NCBI GenBank assembly: GCA_050946255.1
Contig: JBMNUL010000143.1
Location: forward strand, 1-6,633
Source of the DNA: JBMNUL01 sp050946255
GTDB taxonomy: Bacteria; Actinomycetota; Coriobacteriia; Coriobacteriales; CADBOM01
Reading direction: 5' to 3'
DNA: 6,633 bases
The notes below the pieces were generated by a model. It was not told the origin of the DNA and ran no database searches. It saw only the letters and a program-made list of their open reading frames with translations. Shown here one piece after another: positions 1 through 5,902 of the stretch; position 1 is the first letter of the stretch; the number at the start of each line of letters is the position of its first letter. The translations under genes were made by a program, and so were the position numbers.

Positions 1-12
1 TCTGCCCACAAA

Positions 13-41
13 TTGTAAAGGGGATTGTTTAAATCTAAAAT
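13..41 (+). promoter_or_regulatory. Probable sigma70-type promoter of the TetR gene
   Basis: A -35-like TTGTAA (13-18) is separated by exactly 17 bases from a -10-like TAAAAT (36-41), matching the housekeeping consensus at 4 of 6 and 5 of 6 positions. Transcription would begin near 47-49 and leave a leader of about 55 bases before the regulator start at 103. The surrounding DNA is AT-rich, as expected of a promoter. The call rests on consensus matching only. Confidence 0.4.
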
Positions 42-60
42 TTATGCAAACAATGGAATC

Positions 61-77
61 TGCACTTCTCTTGTGCA
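61..77. promoter_or_regulatory. Small inverted repeat in the TetR leader (possible operator)
   Basis: TGCAC (61-65) and GTGCA (73-77) form perfect 5-base arms around a 7-base spacer, just downstream of the predicted transcription start. TGCACT also occurs as a direct repeat (61-66 and 74-79). The position would suit autoregulation, but the arms are short and the motif does not recur in the gap before the transporter, so the assignment is weak. Confidence 0.25.
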
Positions 78-93
78 CTAACTGGAAAAGATG

Positions 94-103
94 TGAGCGC
101 TCA
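94..103. repeat. Perfect 10-base palindrome touching the TetR start codon
   Basis: TGAGCGCTCA (94-103) is a perfect palindrome whose last base is the A of the ATG start of the regulator. Its first three bases are an in-frame TGA stop, which rules out any upstream start in that frame. It sits between a weak purine-rich ribosome binding stretch (84-90) and the start codon, so a protein or hairpin here could affect translation initiation. Its AGCGCT core also appears in the array at 5725-5902, possibly by coincidence. Confidence 0.35.
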
Positions 104-693
104 TGTCAAACCTCACTGAAAAGGCAATCATCCAAACGTTCACCGACCTTCTCAGCAAGAAACCGCTTGAGAAAATCACCGTCACGGACATCACTTCCGT
201 CTGCGGCATCAACCGCAACACCTTCTACTACCACTACCATGACATCTACGACCTGCTGGACAAGATTCTCTTAGCAGAAGAGGAGAAGATCAAAAAGCTT
301 GCGAAACAGGACCTCTCGACATGGAAGATGGCCGTTCTCGAGGCAACAAAGTTCGCGAGAGAGCACAAGGAGGCCGTTTACAACATCTACAATTCTCGCA
401 GCCGCGACAAGTTCGCGAATTACCTGAAGGACTCCCTGTATATAACAATGTCCCAATTCACCGAAATGCAAGCCGAGGGACTTGACGTGGACCAGGGAAC
501 AAAACACAACATCGCGGTTTTCTGCACATCCGCCATACAAGGCCTAACCCTCAACTGGTTGCAAGATGGAATGGATGACGACCCTGAGGATTTCATAGAC
601 GAAATGGGATACCTGCTCGGGGGGACGACCAGGCTTGCGCTTGAGAGGGCAGACAAGCAGAACAAGAACAAGAAGATGGGAGGCAACCGCTAG
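103..693 (+). CDS. TetR/AcrR-family transcriptional regulator
   Basis: This gene encodes a 196-aa cytoplasmic DNA-binding repressor-type protein, the usual length for the family. The N-terminal TetR domain covers about residues 5-55. The helix-turn-helix lies at about 25-44 (ITVTDITSVCGINRNTFYYH), with the family's typical recognition-helix pattern NTFYYHY followed by a D-I-Y-D-L-L segment. The rest is a helical ligand-binding/dimerisation domain that resembles the C-terminal region seen in DhaS-like TetR proteins. The tail is Lys/Asn-rich. The ATG at 103 is chosen because an in-frame stop lies at 94-96. The ribosome binding site is weak (GGAAAAG, 84-90, 12 bases upstream), suggesting low expression. 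The gene reads into an MMPL transporter operon 272 bases downstream on the same strand, so it probably controls that operon. The ligand cannot be read from sequence. Confidence 0.93.
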   Translation: MSNLTEKAIIQTFTDLLSKKPLEKITVTDITSVCGINRNTFYYHYHDIYDLLDKILLAEEEKIKKLAKQDLSTWKMAVLEATKFAREHKEAVYNIYNSRSRDKFANYLKDSLYITMSQFTEMQAEGLDVDQGTKHNIAVFCTSAIQGLTLNWLQDGMDDDPEDFIDEMGYLLGGTTRLALERADKQNKNKKMGGNR

Positions 694-726
694 AAATCCC
701 CTGCTTTCCCATTGCTCTTATTTTGC

Positions 727-754
727 TCAACTTCGGTTGAATCTCCCATTTTTT
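727..754 (+). terminator. Weak hairpin plus T-run after the TetR gene
   Basis: TCAAC (727-731) and GTTGA (736-740) pair around TTCG, giving the stable C-UUCG-G tetraloop. A six-T run follows at 749-754. The stem has only five pairs and the T-run begins eight bases after it, so termination would be inefficient. Some readthrough from the regulator gene into the transporter is therefore possible. Confidence 0.28.
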
Positions 755-769
755 GGCAATTCTCTAAAT

Positions 770-795
770 TTGACAAAATTTGAAATGTGTAAAAC
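770..795 (+). promoter_or_regulatory. Possible promoter of the transporter operon
   Basis: A consensus -35 TTGACA lies at 770-775 in AT-rich DNA, with TAAAAC at 790-795 as the nearest -10-like hexamer. The 14-base spacing is shorter than normal, so the -10 is uncertain. A start in this area (roughly 800-805) would place the dyad at 806-834 at or just after the start site, a usual position for a repressor operator, and would include the whole folded leader in the mRNA. Confidence 0.22.
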
Positions 796-805
796 TTTAG
801 GCAAA

Positions 806-834
806 AGTTTCGATTAGTTCGACAATCGAACACT
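806..834. promoter_or_regulatory. Dyad with TTCGA half-sites, candidate TetR operator
   Basis: TTCGATT (809-815) and AATCGAA (824-830) are perfect 7-base inverted arms around an 8-base spacer. The spacer holds another half-site, so that TTCGA occurs at 809 and 818 and TCGAA at 826. Allowing one bulged base, AGT (806-808) and ACT (832-834) extend the symmetry. A dyad of this size in the gap between a TetR gene and its presumed target operon is what the family normally binds. No copy is visible upstream of the TetR gene itself, so the regulator may not control its own promoter through this site. Confidence 0.5.
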
Positions 835-863
835 TTGACCTTTTCAACTATTTGTTCAATTTT

Positions 864-956
864 CACCCCTAAATAGCATTCCTCTTTGGAGGTTGACACG
901 TGCGGAAAATGCCTGCTCGCGGGCAATGGACCGCAGAGGATTCCACTTAGGGGTGG
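864..956 (+). promoter_or_regulatory. Structured 5' leader that could mask the transporter ribosome binding site
   Basis: CACCCCTAA (864-872) and TTAGGGGTG (947-955) are a perfect 9-base inverted repeat, with one further possible G-U pair (863/956). The 3' arm contains the GGGTGG stretch (951-956) that is the best-spaced ribosome binding site for the ATG at 966. Inside the outer stem, TCCTCT (880-885) can pair with AGAGGA (935-940). A competing mini-hairpin CCTC/GAGG (881-884/889-892) would cover the GGAGG of the mini-ORF. A further hairpin pairs 910-915 with 920-925, loop CTCG. Nested and competing pairings around two ribosome binding sites look like a translational control device. It matches no riboswitch class I recognise. 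Confidence 0.45.
900..950 (+). CDS. Candidate 16-codon leader ORF
   Basis: A GTG at 900 lies seven bases after a full GGAGG (888-892), a better ribosome binding site than that of the transporter itself. The frame reads 16 codons (MRKMPARGQWTAEDST) to a TAG at 948-950. The stop codon falls inside the 3' arm of the outer leader stem, and the transporter ATG begins 15 bases later. A ribosome finishing here would open that stem, so this ORF may act by translational coupling or attenuation and not through its peptide. No codon run points to a sensed amino acid or antibiotic. It may be fortuitous; the support is the ribosome binding site, spacing and overlap with the stem. Confidence 0.33.
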   Translation: MRKMPARGQWTAEDST

Positions 957-965
957 TAAAGGGAA

Positions 966-3116
966 ATGCAACGCTTCGGCCATGCTGTGGTCAAGCACAG
1001 GAAACTGATTCTGATCGTCGGCATTCTTTTGTTGATACCGTCGGTTTTCGGATACCTGGGCACACGCATCAACTACGCTATGCTCGACTATCTGCCTTCC
1101 GATATGGACACGGTAGTCGGGCAGAACATCTTGAAAGAAGATTTCGGCAAAGGGGCATTCACCCTCCTCGTAACCGAGGACATGACTGACAAGGAAGTCG
1201 CAGACCTCACCGAAAACATTGCCAAGGTTCCACATGTTGTGGATGCCCTGTCTTATCAGGATTTGACCAACACGGACATCCCGGAAGAGCTGATACCGGA
1301 CGATGTGAGAGAAAACTTCATCCAGGGAGATAGCTCCTTGATTGCGGTGTTCCTGGATTCGGGGACATCTTCAGATGAATCTATCAATGCGGTCACGCAG
1401 ATTAGAAGACTGTGCGGAGACGATTGCTACGTATCCGGAATGACCGCGCTTGTAATCGACCTCAAGAACATGTGCGAACGCGAGGAGCCGACCTATGTGG
1501 CGATCGCAGTCATCTGCGCATTGGTCCTGTTGCTCCTACTCACAGACTCTTTCCTGGCACCATTTCTCTTCCTCATCAGCATCGCGATGGCGATCGTCTA
1601 CAACATGGGGAGCAACATTTTCCTAGGGGAGATTTCCTACATTACAAAAGCTTTGGCGGCGGTCTTGCAATTGGCCGTCACAATGGACTACTCGATTTTC
1701 CTGTGGCACAGCTATGAGGAGCACCGAGAACTCCACCCGGGCGATCCCTACACCGCCATGGCAGAGGCAATCGCGCAGACTCTGACGGCAATCTTCTCCA
1801 GTGCATGCACGGCTAGTGCAGGTTTCCTCGCGATGTGCTTCATGAGCTACACGATGGGCGCCGACCTCGGAATCGTCATGGCAAAGGGCTGCATGCTCGG
1901 GCTGCTGGCGTCCGTGACCTTGCTCCCCTCCCTTATCCTCGTCTGCAACCCTCTGGTCGAGAAGACCGGGCACAAGGGCCTCATCCGAGAGGGCAAGAGG
2001 CTCGGAAAGTTCGTCACCAACCACTACTGGGTGTTCCTGGTCATCTTCGTCGTGGTGCTGATCCCTGCATTCTACGGATTCCAGAACAAGCCCATATCAT
2101 ATGATTTCTCCCATGCTCTGACGGGCAACGGTTCGCAGATCGCAGAATCTGACATCCCATTCAAGACCGCAGATGAGAAGCTCGAGGAAAAATTCGATAT
2201 CAAGACCACGGAGATGGTGCTCTGCAAGTCCGACCTGAGCCATCCCGAGGCAAAGGAGATGCTCGACCGAATCGAGGATGTAGACGGCGTGAAGTACGCA
2301 TTGGGCTATGACTCTTTTGCTGGAGGCATGATAGATATCAACGCTCTGCCAGAAAGTCTGTCGAGCGCGTTGATAAGCGGCGATTACCAGTTGATAGTCA
2401 TAAATTCCTCATATGCAGTGTCGACCGATGAGGTGAACGAGCAGATTGATGCGATCAACGAGATAATCAAGGAATACGACCCAGATGCGATGCTCATCGG
2501 CGAGGCCCCTGCAACCAAGGACCTCATCACCACAACCGACCGCGACTTCATGGTCGTGGACGCCATATCGATCGTGGCAATCCTGCTGATCCTCTTTGTC
2601 GTGTTCAAGAGCGCGGTCCTGCCGTTCATCTTGGTTCTGGCAATCGAGTTCGCGATCTTCATCAACCTTGGAATCCCCTATTACATGAACGATGTGTTGT
2701 TGTTCATCGTCCCGGTATGTATTTCGACGATACAGTTGGGGTCAACGGTCAACTATGCGATCTTGCAGACTACAAGGTACAGAAAAGAACGCAACGAGGG
2801 CAAGCCCAAGAAAGAGGCAATTAGCACGGCGCTGAACAAGACAATGCCCTCGATCGTTACGAGCGGGCTCTCGTTCTTCGCGGCAACGTTTGGAGTCTCC
2901 CTCTATTCCAACATCGGGATCATCAGCTCGATAACGACCCTCATGGCAAGGGGTGCAATCATCAGCACCTTGAGCGTCATATTCATATTGCCCGCGATAT
3001 TCATGTTGCTGGACAAGGTAATCGTCAAGACAAGCAAGGGGTTCAAACCGGGATCTAGCACCAAATGGAGGTCTGGAAACAAGAACTCCCGGAAAACCGA
3101 GGAGGTAAACGCATGA
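966..3116 (+). CDS. MMPL/RND-family transporter
   Basis: This is a 716-aa integral membrane exporter of the RND superfamily, MMPL (YdfJ-like) branch, probably driven by the proton gradient. The two-fold layout is visible: TM1 (about 14-33), a first extracytoplasmic domain (35-175), TM2-6 (177-326), TM7 (354-371), a second extracytoplasmic domain (375-527), TM8-12 (530-683), and a basic cytoplasmic tail. The first half carries the Asp-Tyr pair of the proton relay in TM4 (D241-Y242, context TMDYSIFLW). The matching TM10 site reads STVNYAIL, with Asn596 where family members such as MmpL3 have Asp. The ATG at 966 is fixed by an in-frame TAA at 957-959. Its ribosome binding site (GGGTGG, 951-956) may be hidden in a leader stem. 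The stop overlaps the next start (ATGA), so the two proteins are probably made together. MMPL proteins typically move lipids or hydrophobic compounds; the substrate here is unknown. Confidence 0.92.
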   Translation: MQRFGHAVVKHRKLILIVGILLLIPSVFGYLGTRINYAMLDYLPSDMDTVVGQNILKEDFGKGAFTLLVTEDMTDKEVADLTENIAKVPHVVDALSYQDLTNTDIPEELIPDDVRENFIQGDSSLIAVFLDSGTSSDESINAVTQIRRLCGDDCYVSGMTALVIDLKNMCEREEPTYVAIAVICALVLLLLLTDSFLAPFLFLISIAMAIVYNMGSNIFLGEISYITKALAAVLQLAVTMDYSIFLWHSYEEHRELHPGDPYTAMAEAIAQTLTAIFSSACTASAGFLAMCFMSYTMGADLGIVMAKGCMLGLLASVTLLPSLILVCNPLVEKTGHKGLIREGKRLGKFVTNHYWVFLVIFVVVLIPAFYGFQNKPISYDFSHALTGNGSQIAESDIPFKTADEKLEEKFDIKTTEMVLCKSDLSHPEAKEMLDRIEDVDGVKYALGYDSFAGGMIDINALPESLSSALISGDYQLIVINSSYAVSTDEVNEQIDAINEIIKEYDPDAMLIGEAPATKDLITTTDRDFMVVDAISIVAILLILFVVFKSAVLPFILVLAIEFAIFINLGIPYYMNDVLLFIVPVCISTIQLGSTVNYAILQTTRYRKERNEGKPKKEAISTALNKTMPSIVTSGLSFFAATFGVSLYSNIGIISSITTLMARGAIISTLSVIFILPAIFMLLDKVIVKTSKGFKPGSSTKWRSGNKNSRKTEEVNA
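3099..3106 (+). promoter_or_regulatory. Strong ribosome binding site fixing the heptad-protein start
   Basis: GAGGAGGT (3099-3106) lies within the last codons of the transporter gene, and its GGAGG core (3101-3105) is seven bases before the ATG at 3113. That ATG overlaps the transporter stop as ATGA and begins a good signal peptide. The site decides against the in-frame ATG at 3065, which has no comparable site and would place 16 polar residues before the signal peptide. Confidence 0.85.
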
Positions 3117-5626
3117 AAAAGGAAAAAATATTCAAGGCCTCTGGATTGACCATGGCAACTGTTGCCATCTGCAGCATGACGATGATGCCGGCCATGGCGG
3201 CTTCAGAGAGCACGAACGGGACTTCGGAGACGTCCTCCGACAATTCGATAGTCTCCACTTCTGTGACCCCCTCAGACGAGGGAACCGAGAAGAACGAGAC
3301 GGTCTATGTCTTCTCCGATGCAAACGGGACGGTCAGCAACATCGAGGTTCGCGATGCTCTTGAGAACGTCGGGGACATCACCAGTCTGCTAGACGAATCA
3401 GAGCTGACCGACATCGAGAACGTCGAGGGCGATGAGGAGTTCACCAACAACGACGGCGAGCTGATCTGGGAGGCAGATGGCGAGAGCATCTACTACAAGG
3501 GCAACACCGACAAGGAAGTCCCCGTGAAGATCAAGGTGAGCTACTATCTCAACGGTGAGAAGGTCTCACCTGAGGAGATCGCCGGAAAGAGCGGGAAGGT
3601 GAAGATCAGGTTCGATTACGAGAACACGACCTCCAATTCCTCTGGCGTGAGCACTCCGTTCCTCGCCCTCACGGGATTCGTCATGGACAACGACAACTTC
3701 AGCGACGTCGAGGTAACCAACGCCAAGGCTGTTGACGATGGCGACAGGACGATAATAGTCGGAATGGCTTTCCCAGGATTGCAGGAAGACCTTGGAGTCT
3801 CCAGCGACGTTATCGACGTCCCGGATTATTTCGAGGTCGAGGCCGACGCCTCCGACTTCAAGATCGATTCCACGATATCCCTGATCACCACAGAGGTGTT
3901 CGACGAGTTCGACTTCGACGAGATCAGCTCAGATGACCTGGACAGCGCAGTCGACCAGCTCACGAGCGCGATGGACCAGCTGATGGAAGGCTCCACCGAG
4001 CTGCAGGATGGCCTGCTCCAACTCGAATCTGGAAGTGCGGAGCTCGCCGAAGGGCTCGATACCCTGTCATCCAAGACCTCTAGCCTCCCCTCTTCCGCAA
4101 ATCAGCTTTCCGATGGCGCGAACTCGTTAGCCGATGGGCTCGATACAGCCGAGACAGGATCCGTACAGCTAACCGGTGCCACCAAGACCCTCTACGATGG
4201 ATTGATGGTCCTGAAGTATGGAACCGATGTCGAGAGCGGACTCGCCGATGCTCTTACCGGGATAGGATCCTCCTCCGATACCGGGACGTCGACCGTATAT
4301 GGTGGTCTCAATAACATCCAGTATGCCGTCCAGCTGCTAGAAAATGGCGGAACGAAACCCGATGGAACCCATACCGATGGTCTCCCCGGAGCCAAGAGCG
4401 GAGTCGATTCCGTGAAGACCGGGATAGACAGCGCAATAACCGCCATCAACTATCAGATTCTCCCCGGCCTCAAGGGAAGCTCGGGGCAAAGCGTCTACGA
4501 GGGCGTTGACGGAGCCAAGCAGTATGTCGATGGCGTGAACAGCGCACTTGGCCAATCGGCTTCTTCCATCGGAACGGCAATCCAGACGATTTCCACCTAC
4601 AACGAAAAGCTCTCCAATGATTCGACAACCCTTTCCACCGATGTGGCCACGGCTTCCACGGCACTCGACAACATCGACACGTCGGGCATGACCGCAGAGC
4701 AGATCGAAGCCATCAACACCGCGAAGTCATCTCTCGAAAGCGTTGAGACAGACACGACCAACGTCACCACCGACGCGACTTATATCAACAGTGCGGCATC
4801 TGGGCTTTCCCAACTCTCTTCGGGTCTTTCTAGCGCACAGACAAATCTCGACACTGCAAGCACGATCTTGAGCAACACCGAAAACGGAATCGACCAGGTG
4901 TACAACGGCCTCGACACGGTCACCAACGGCGGGACCCTTTCCGATGGGACCACGACCACGGGCCTTAGTGGCGCGTCTGCTGGACTTTCGCAGATTTCCA
5001 GTGGAATTGCAGAGGCAATCACGACTCTGGGCACCGTGGACAGCGGAATAACCTCCGTGGAACAGGCGCTGGACATCATCGTCAACGGGACCGATGACGC
5101 GTCCATCACCGGAAAGACCTCCAAGGGCCTCAAGGGCGCAGTTGCAGCCCTCGGAGATGACAGCGACCAGTCGACCCTGATAGGCGGCGCAAAGGCGATT
5201 AACACCGGAGCCAGCAGCCTCTCCTCAGGAATCTCCGATGCATCAGACGGTGCAGACCAGCTTGCCGACGGGCTATCGCAATTGAAGTCCGCTGTTCCGA
5301 CCCTGGTCTCCGGAATCGCAAAACTCGATGAGGGCGCACATACCCTCGCCGATGGCACCGAAAGCGCTTACGAGGGGTCCGAGCAACTGGCAGATGGAAT
5401 CGAACAGTTCGATGAAGAAGGCGTGCAGAAGCTCGTCGACTACTACCAGGACGACATCAAGGGGCTCGTCGACAACCTAAACTCCATTGTCGATGCCGGC
5501 AAGAGCTACACGAACTTCAGCGGTATCTCAGAAGGGGCAAAGGGAACTGTGAAGTTCATCTACAAGACCGATGCAGTCGAGGCATCAGATGACTCGACGT
5601 CAAGCTCCCCCACCACCGAGCAGTAG
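3113..5626 (+). CDS. Secreted X-X-X-Leu-X-X-Gly heptad-repeat protein, MMPL partner
   Basis: This 837-aa exported protein has a signal peptide at residues 1-29 (basic MKKEK, hydrophobic core, cleavage after AMA). Residues 60-265 form a Thr/Asp-rich, mostly beta N-terminal domain, including a GKVKIRFDYE stretch. Residues 275-367 and 695-766 hold Leu-x-x-Gly heptads such as QLADGLSQL and HTLADGTE, predicted to form long helical rods like those in the extracellular parts of YhgE/Pip-type proteins. Residues 395-680 contain degenerate internal repeats. A short terminal domain ends in GTVKFIYKTD (811-820), then a Ser/Thr tail. There is no C-terminal membrane helix, sortase motif or lipobox, so it should be a free secreted or wall-associated protein. 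The ATGA overlap with the transporter argues for a joint complex. In many Firmicutes such heptads are built into the membrane protein; here they are on a separate chain. The biochemical role is not known. Confidence 0.85.
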   Translation: MKKEKIFKASGLTMATVAICSMTMMPAMAASESTNGTSETSSDNSIVSTSVTPSDEGTEKNETVYVFSDANGTVSNIEVRDALENVGDITSLLDESELTDIENVEGDEEFTNNDGELIWEADGESIYYKGNTDKEVPVKIKVSYYLNGEKVSPEEIAGKSGKVKIRFDYENTTSNSSGVSTPFLALTGFVMDNDNFSDVEVTNAKAVDDGDRTIIVGMAFPGLQEDLGVSSDVIDVPDYFEVEADASDFKIDSTISLITTEVFDEFDFDEISSDDLDSAVDQLTSAMDQLMEGSTELQDGLLQLESGSAELAEGLDTLSSKTSSLPSSANQLSDGANSLADGLDTAETGSVQLTGATKTLYDGLMVLKYGTDVESGLADALTGIGSSSDTGTSTVYGGLNNIQYAVQLLENGGTKPDGTHTDGLPGAKSGVDSVKTGIDSAITAINYQILPGLKGSSGQSVYEGVDGAKQYVDGVNSALGQSASSIGTAIQTISTYNEKLSNDSTTLSTDVATASTALDNIDTSGMTAEQIEAINTAKSSLESVETDTTNVTTDATYINSAASGLSQLSSGLSSAQTNLDTASTILSNTENGIDQVYNGLDTVTNGGTLSDGTTTTGLSGASAGLSQISSGIAEAITTLGTVDSGITSVEQALDIIVNGTDDASITGKTSKGLKGAVAALGDDSDQSTLIGGAKAINTGASSLSSGISDASDGADQLADGLSQLKSAVPTLVSGIAKLDEGAHTLADGTESAYEGSEQLADGIEQFDEEGVQKLVDYYQDDIKGLVDNLNSIVDAGKSYTNFSGISEGAKGTVKFIYKTDAVEASDDSTSSSPTTEQ
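4295..5152 (+). repeat. Degenerate internal repeats in the heptad protein
   Basis: Three related blocks occur in the protein at residues 395-443, 591-642 and 649-680. The shared pattern is V-Y-x-G-L-x-x-x-x-x-x-x-x-N-G-G-T, a short Asp/Gly/Thr loop ending in DG-x-x-T-x-GL, then G-A-x-x-G-(L/V) leading into a helix. The first two blocks are clearly alike (both have NGGT, DGT, GL-x-GA); the third is more diverged (IIVNGTDD, KGLKGAVAAL). They look like helical-hairpin modules duplicated within the central rod. Confidence 0.5.
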
Positions 5627-5672
5627 GATGTATGCAGCTTCAGCGCAGCTAAATTTGCTTTCTATGCGAAAC

Positions 5673-5707
5673 AAAGGCTCGACCTGGAAATCCGGGCCGA
5701 GCCTTTT
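5673..5707. terminator. Strong intrinsic terminator, probably bidirectional
   Basis: AAAGGCTCG (5673-5681) pairs perfectly with CGAGCCTTT (5698-5706). After one A/C mismatch, CCTGG (5683-5687) pairs with CCGGG (5692-5696), including one G-U, around an AAAT loop. TTTT (5704-5707) follows on the + strand. It lies 47 bases after the heptad-protein stop and ends the operon. Read on the - strand, the same hairpin is followed by TTTGTTT, so it could also stop transcription from the convergent cupin gene. Confidence 0.9.
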
Positions 5708-5724
5708 CTATGTCTGTTCCCTAT

Positions 5725-5902
5725 AGCACTTTCGAGGTTTTGACACCCCAGCGCTCGGGAGCCTTTACTCGAAACGTTGTCGAACGTCCAATTACCGAGC
5801 GCTCTCGGAAATTACTCCCCTAGCGCTCGAGGAGCTCCGCAATCAATGCTTTCGAATGAAATCTCGCAAGCACTCTCTCGGTAATATCCCCTCCTAGCGC
5901 TC
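5725..5902. repeat. Array of paired AGCGCT/AGCACT sites with about 72-base period
   Basis: AGC(A/G)CT occurs at 5725, 5750, 5798, 5822, 5869 and 5896, giving intervals of 25, 48, 24, 47 and 27 bases. These are three pairs of sites about 72 bases apart. The first site of each pair is followed by a pyrimidine-rich TCG stretch (ACTTTCGAGG, GCTCTCGGAA, ACTCTCTCGG). The second follows CCCC, directly or within five bases, and continues as GCTCGGGAGC, GCTCGAGGAGC or GCTCCCAAG. The intervening DNA is much diverged. The last site overlaps the stop codon of the cupin gene. At 5795-5808 CCGAG/CTCGG also forms a hairpin around CGCT. The function is unknown. Apart from this array and the terminator, nothing else is seen in 5627-5893. 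Confidence 0.5.

Noticed and set aside
44..274. 76-codon frame starting at 44
   Set aside because: It overlaps the TetR gene out of frame. Its Ser/Thr/Arg-rich composition is typical of a shifted reading of a real gene.
835..863. TTGACC at 835-840 as a second -35 element
   Set aside because: The best hexamer at normal spacing (AATTTT) matches the -10 consensus at only 3 of 6 positions, and the resulting start would cut off the 5' arm of the leader stem.
893..921. TTGACA at 893-898 as a -35 element close to the transporter
   Set aside because: The bases 17 downstream read CTCGCG and no -10-like hexamer occurs at 15-19 spacing. The bases are better explained as spacer between GGAGG and the GTG of the mini-ORF.
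690..1235. Open frame of 181 codons on the - strand across the TetR-MMPL gap
   Set aside because: It runs antisense through the promoter/leader and the start of the transporter, and its protein resembles nothing. It would conflict with well-supported + strand genes.
3065..3112. Upstream ATG extending the heptad protein by 16 residues
   Set aside because: There is no good ribosome binding site, and the extension would place polar residues before a clear signal peptide. The ATG at 3113 has GGAGG at ideal spacing and the ATGA overlap.
3161..3175. Cys20 of the heptad protein as a lipoprotein attachment site
   Set aside because: The context VAIC has Ile at -1, where lipoboxes need Gly, Ala or Ser, and a normal AMA cleavage site follows at residues 27-29.
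4780..5358. Long open frame (192 codons) on the - strand inside the heptad gene
   Set aside because: It is antisense to a repetitive, codon-biased gene. Its protein is Ser/Pro/Arg-rich with no recognisable domain, and it mirrors the sense-strand codon bias.
5777..5785. Nine-base match (TTGTCGAAC) to the reverse complement of part of the operator dyad at 817-825
   Set aside because: A rough estimate for two intergenic stretches of this size gives a substantial chance of one such match, and it lacks the flanking dyad symmetry.
5725..5902. The regular repeats as a CRISPR array
   Set aside because: The conserved cores are only 6-14 bases, are variable, and come in unequal pairs (about 25 and 48). 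There is no 24-40-base constant repeat and no cas gene in the window.
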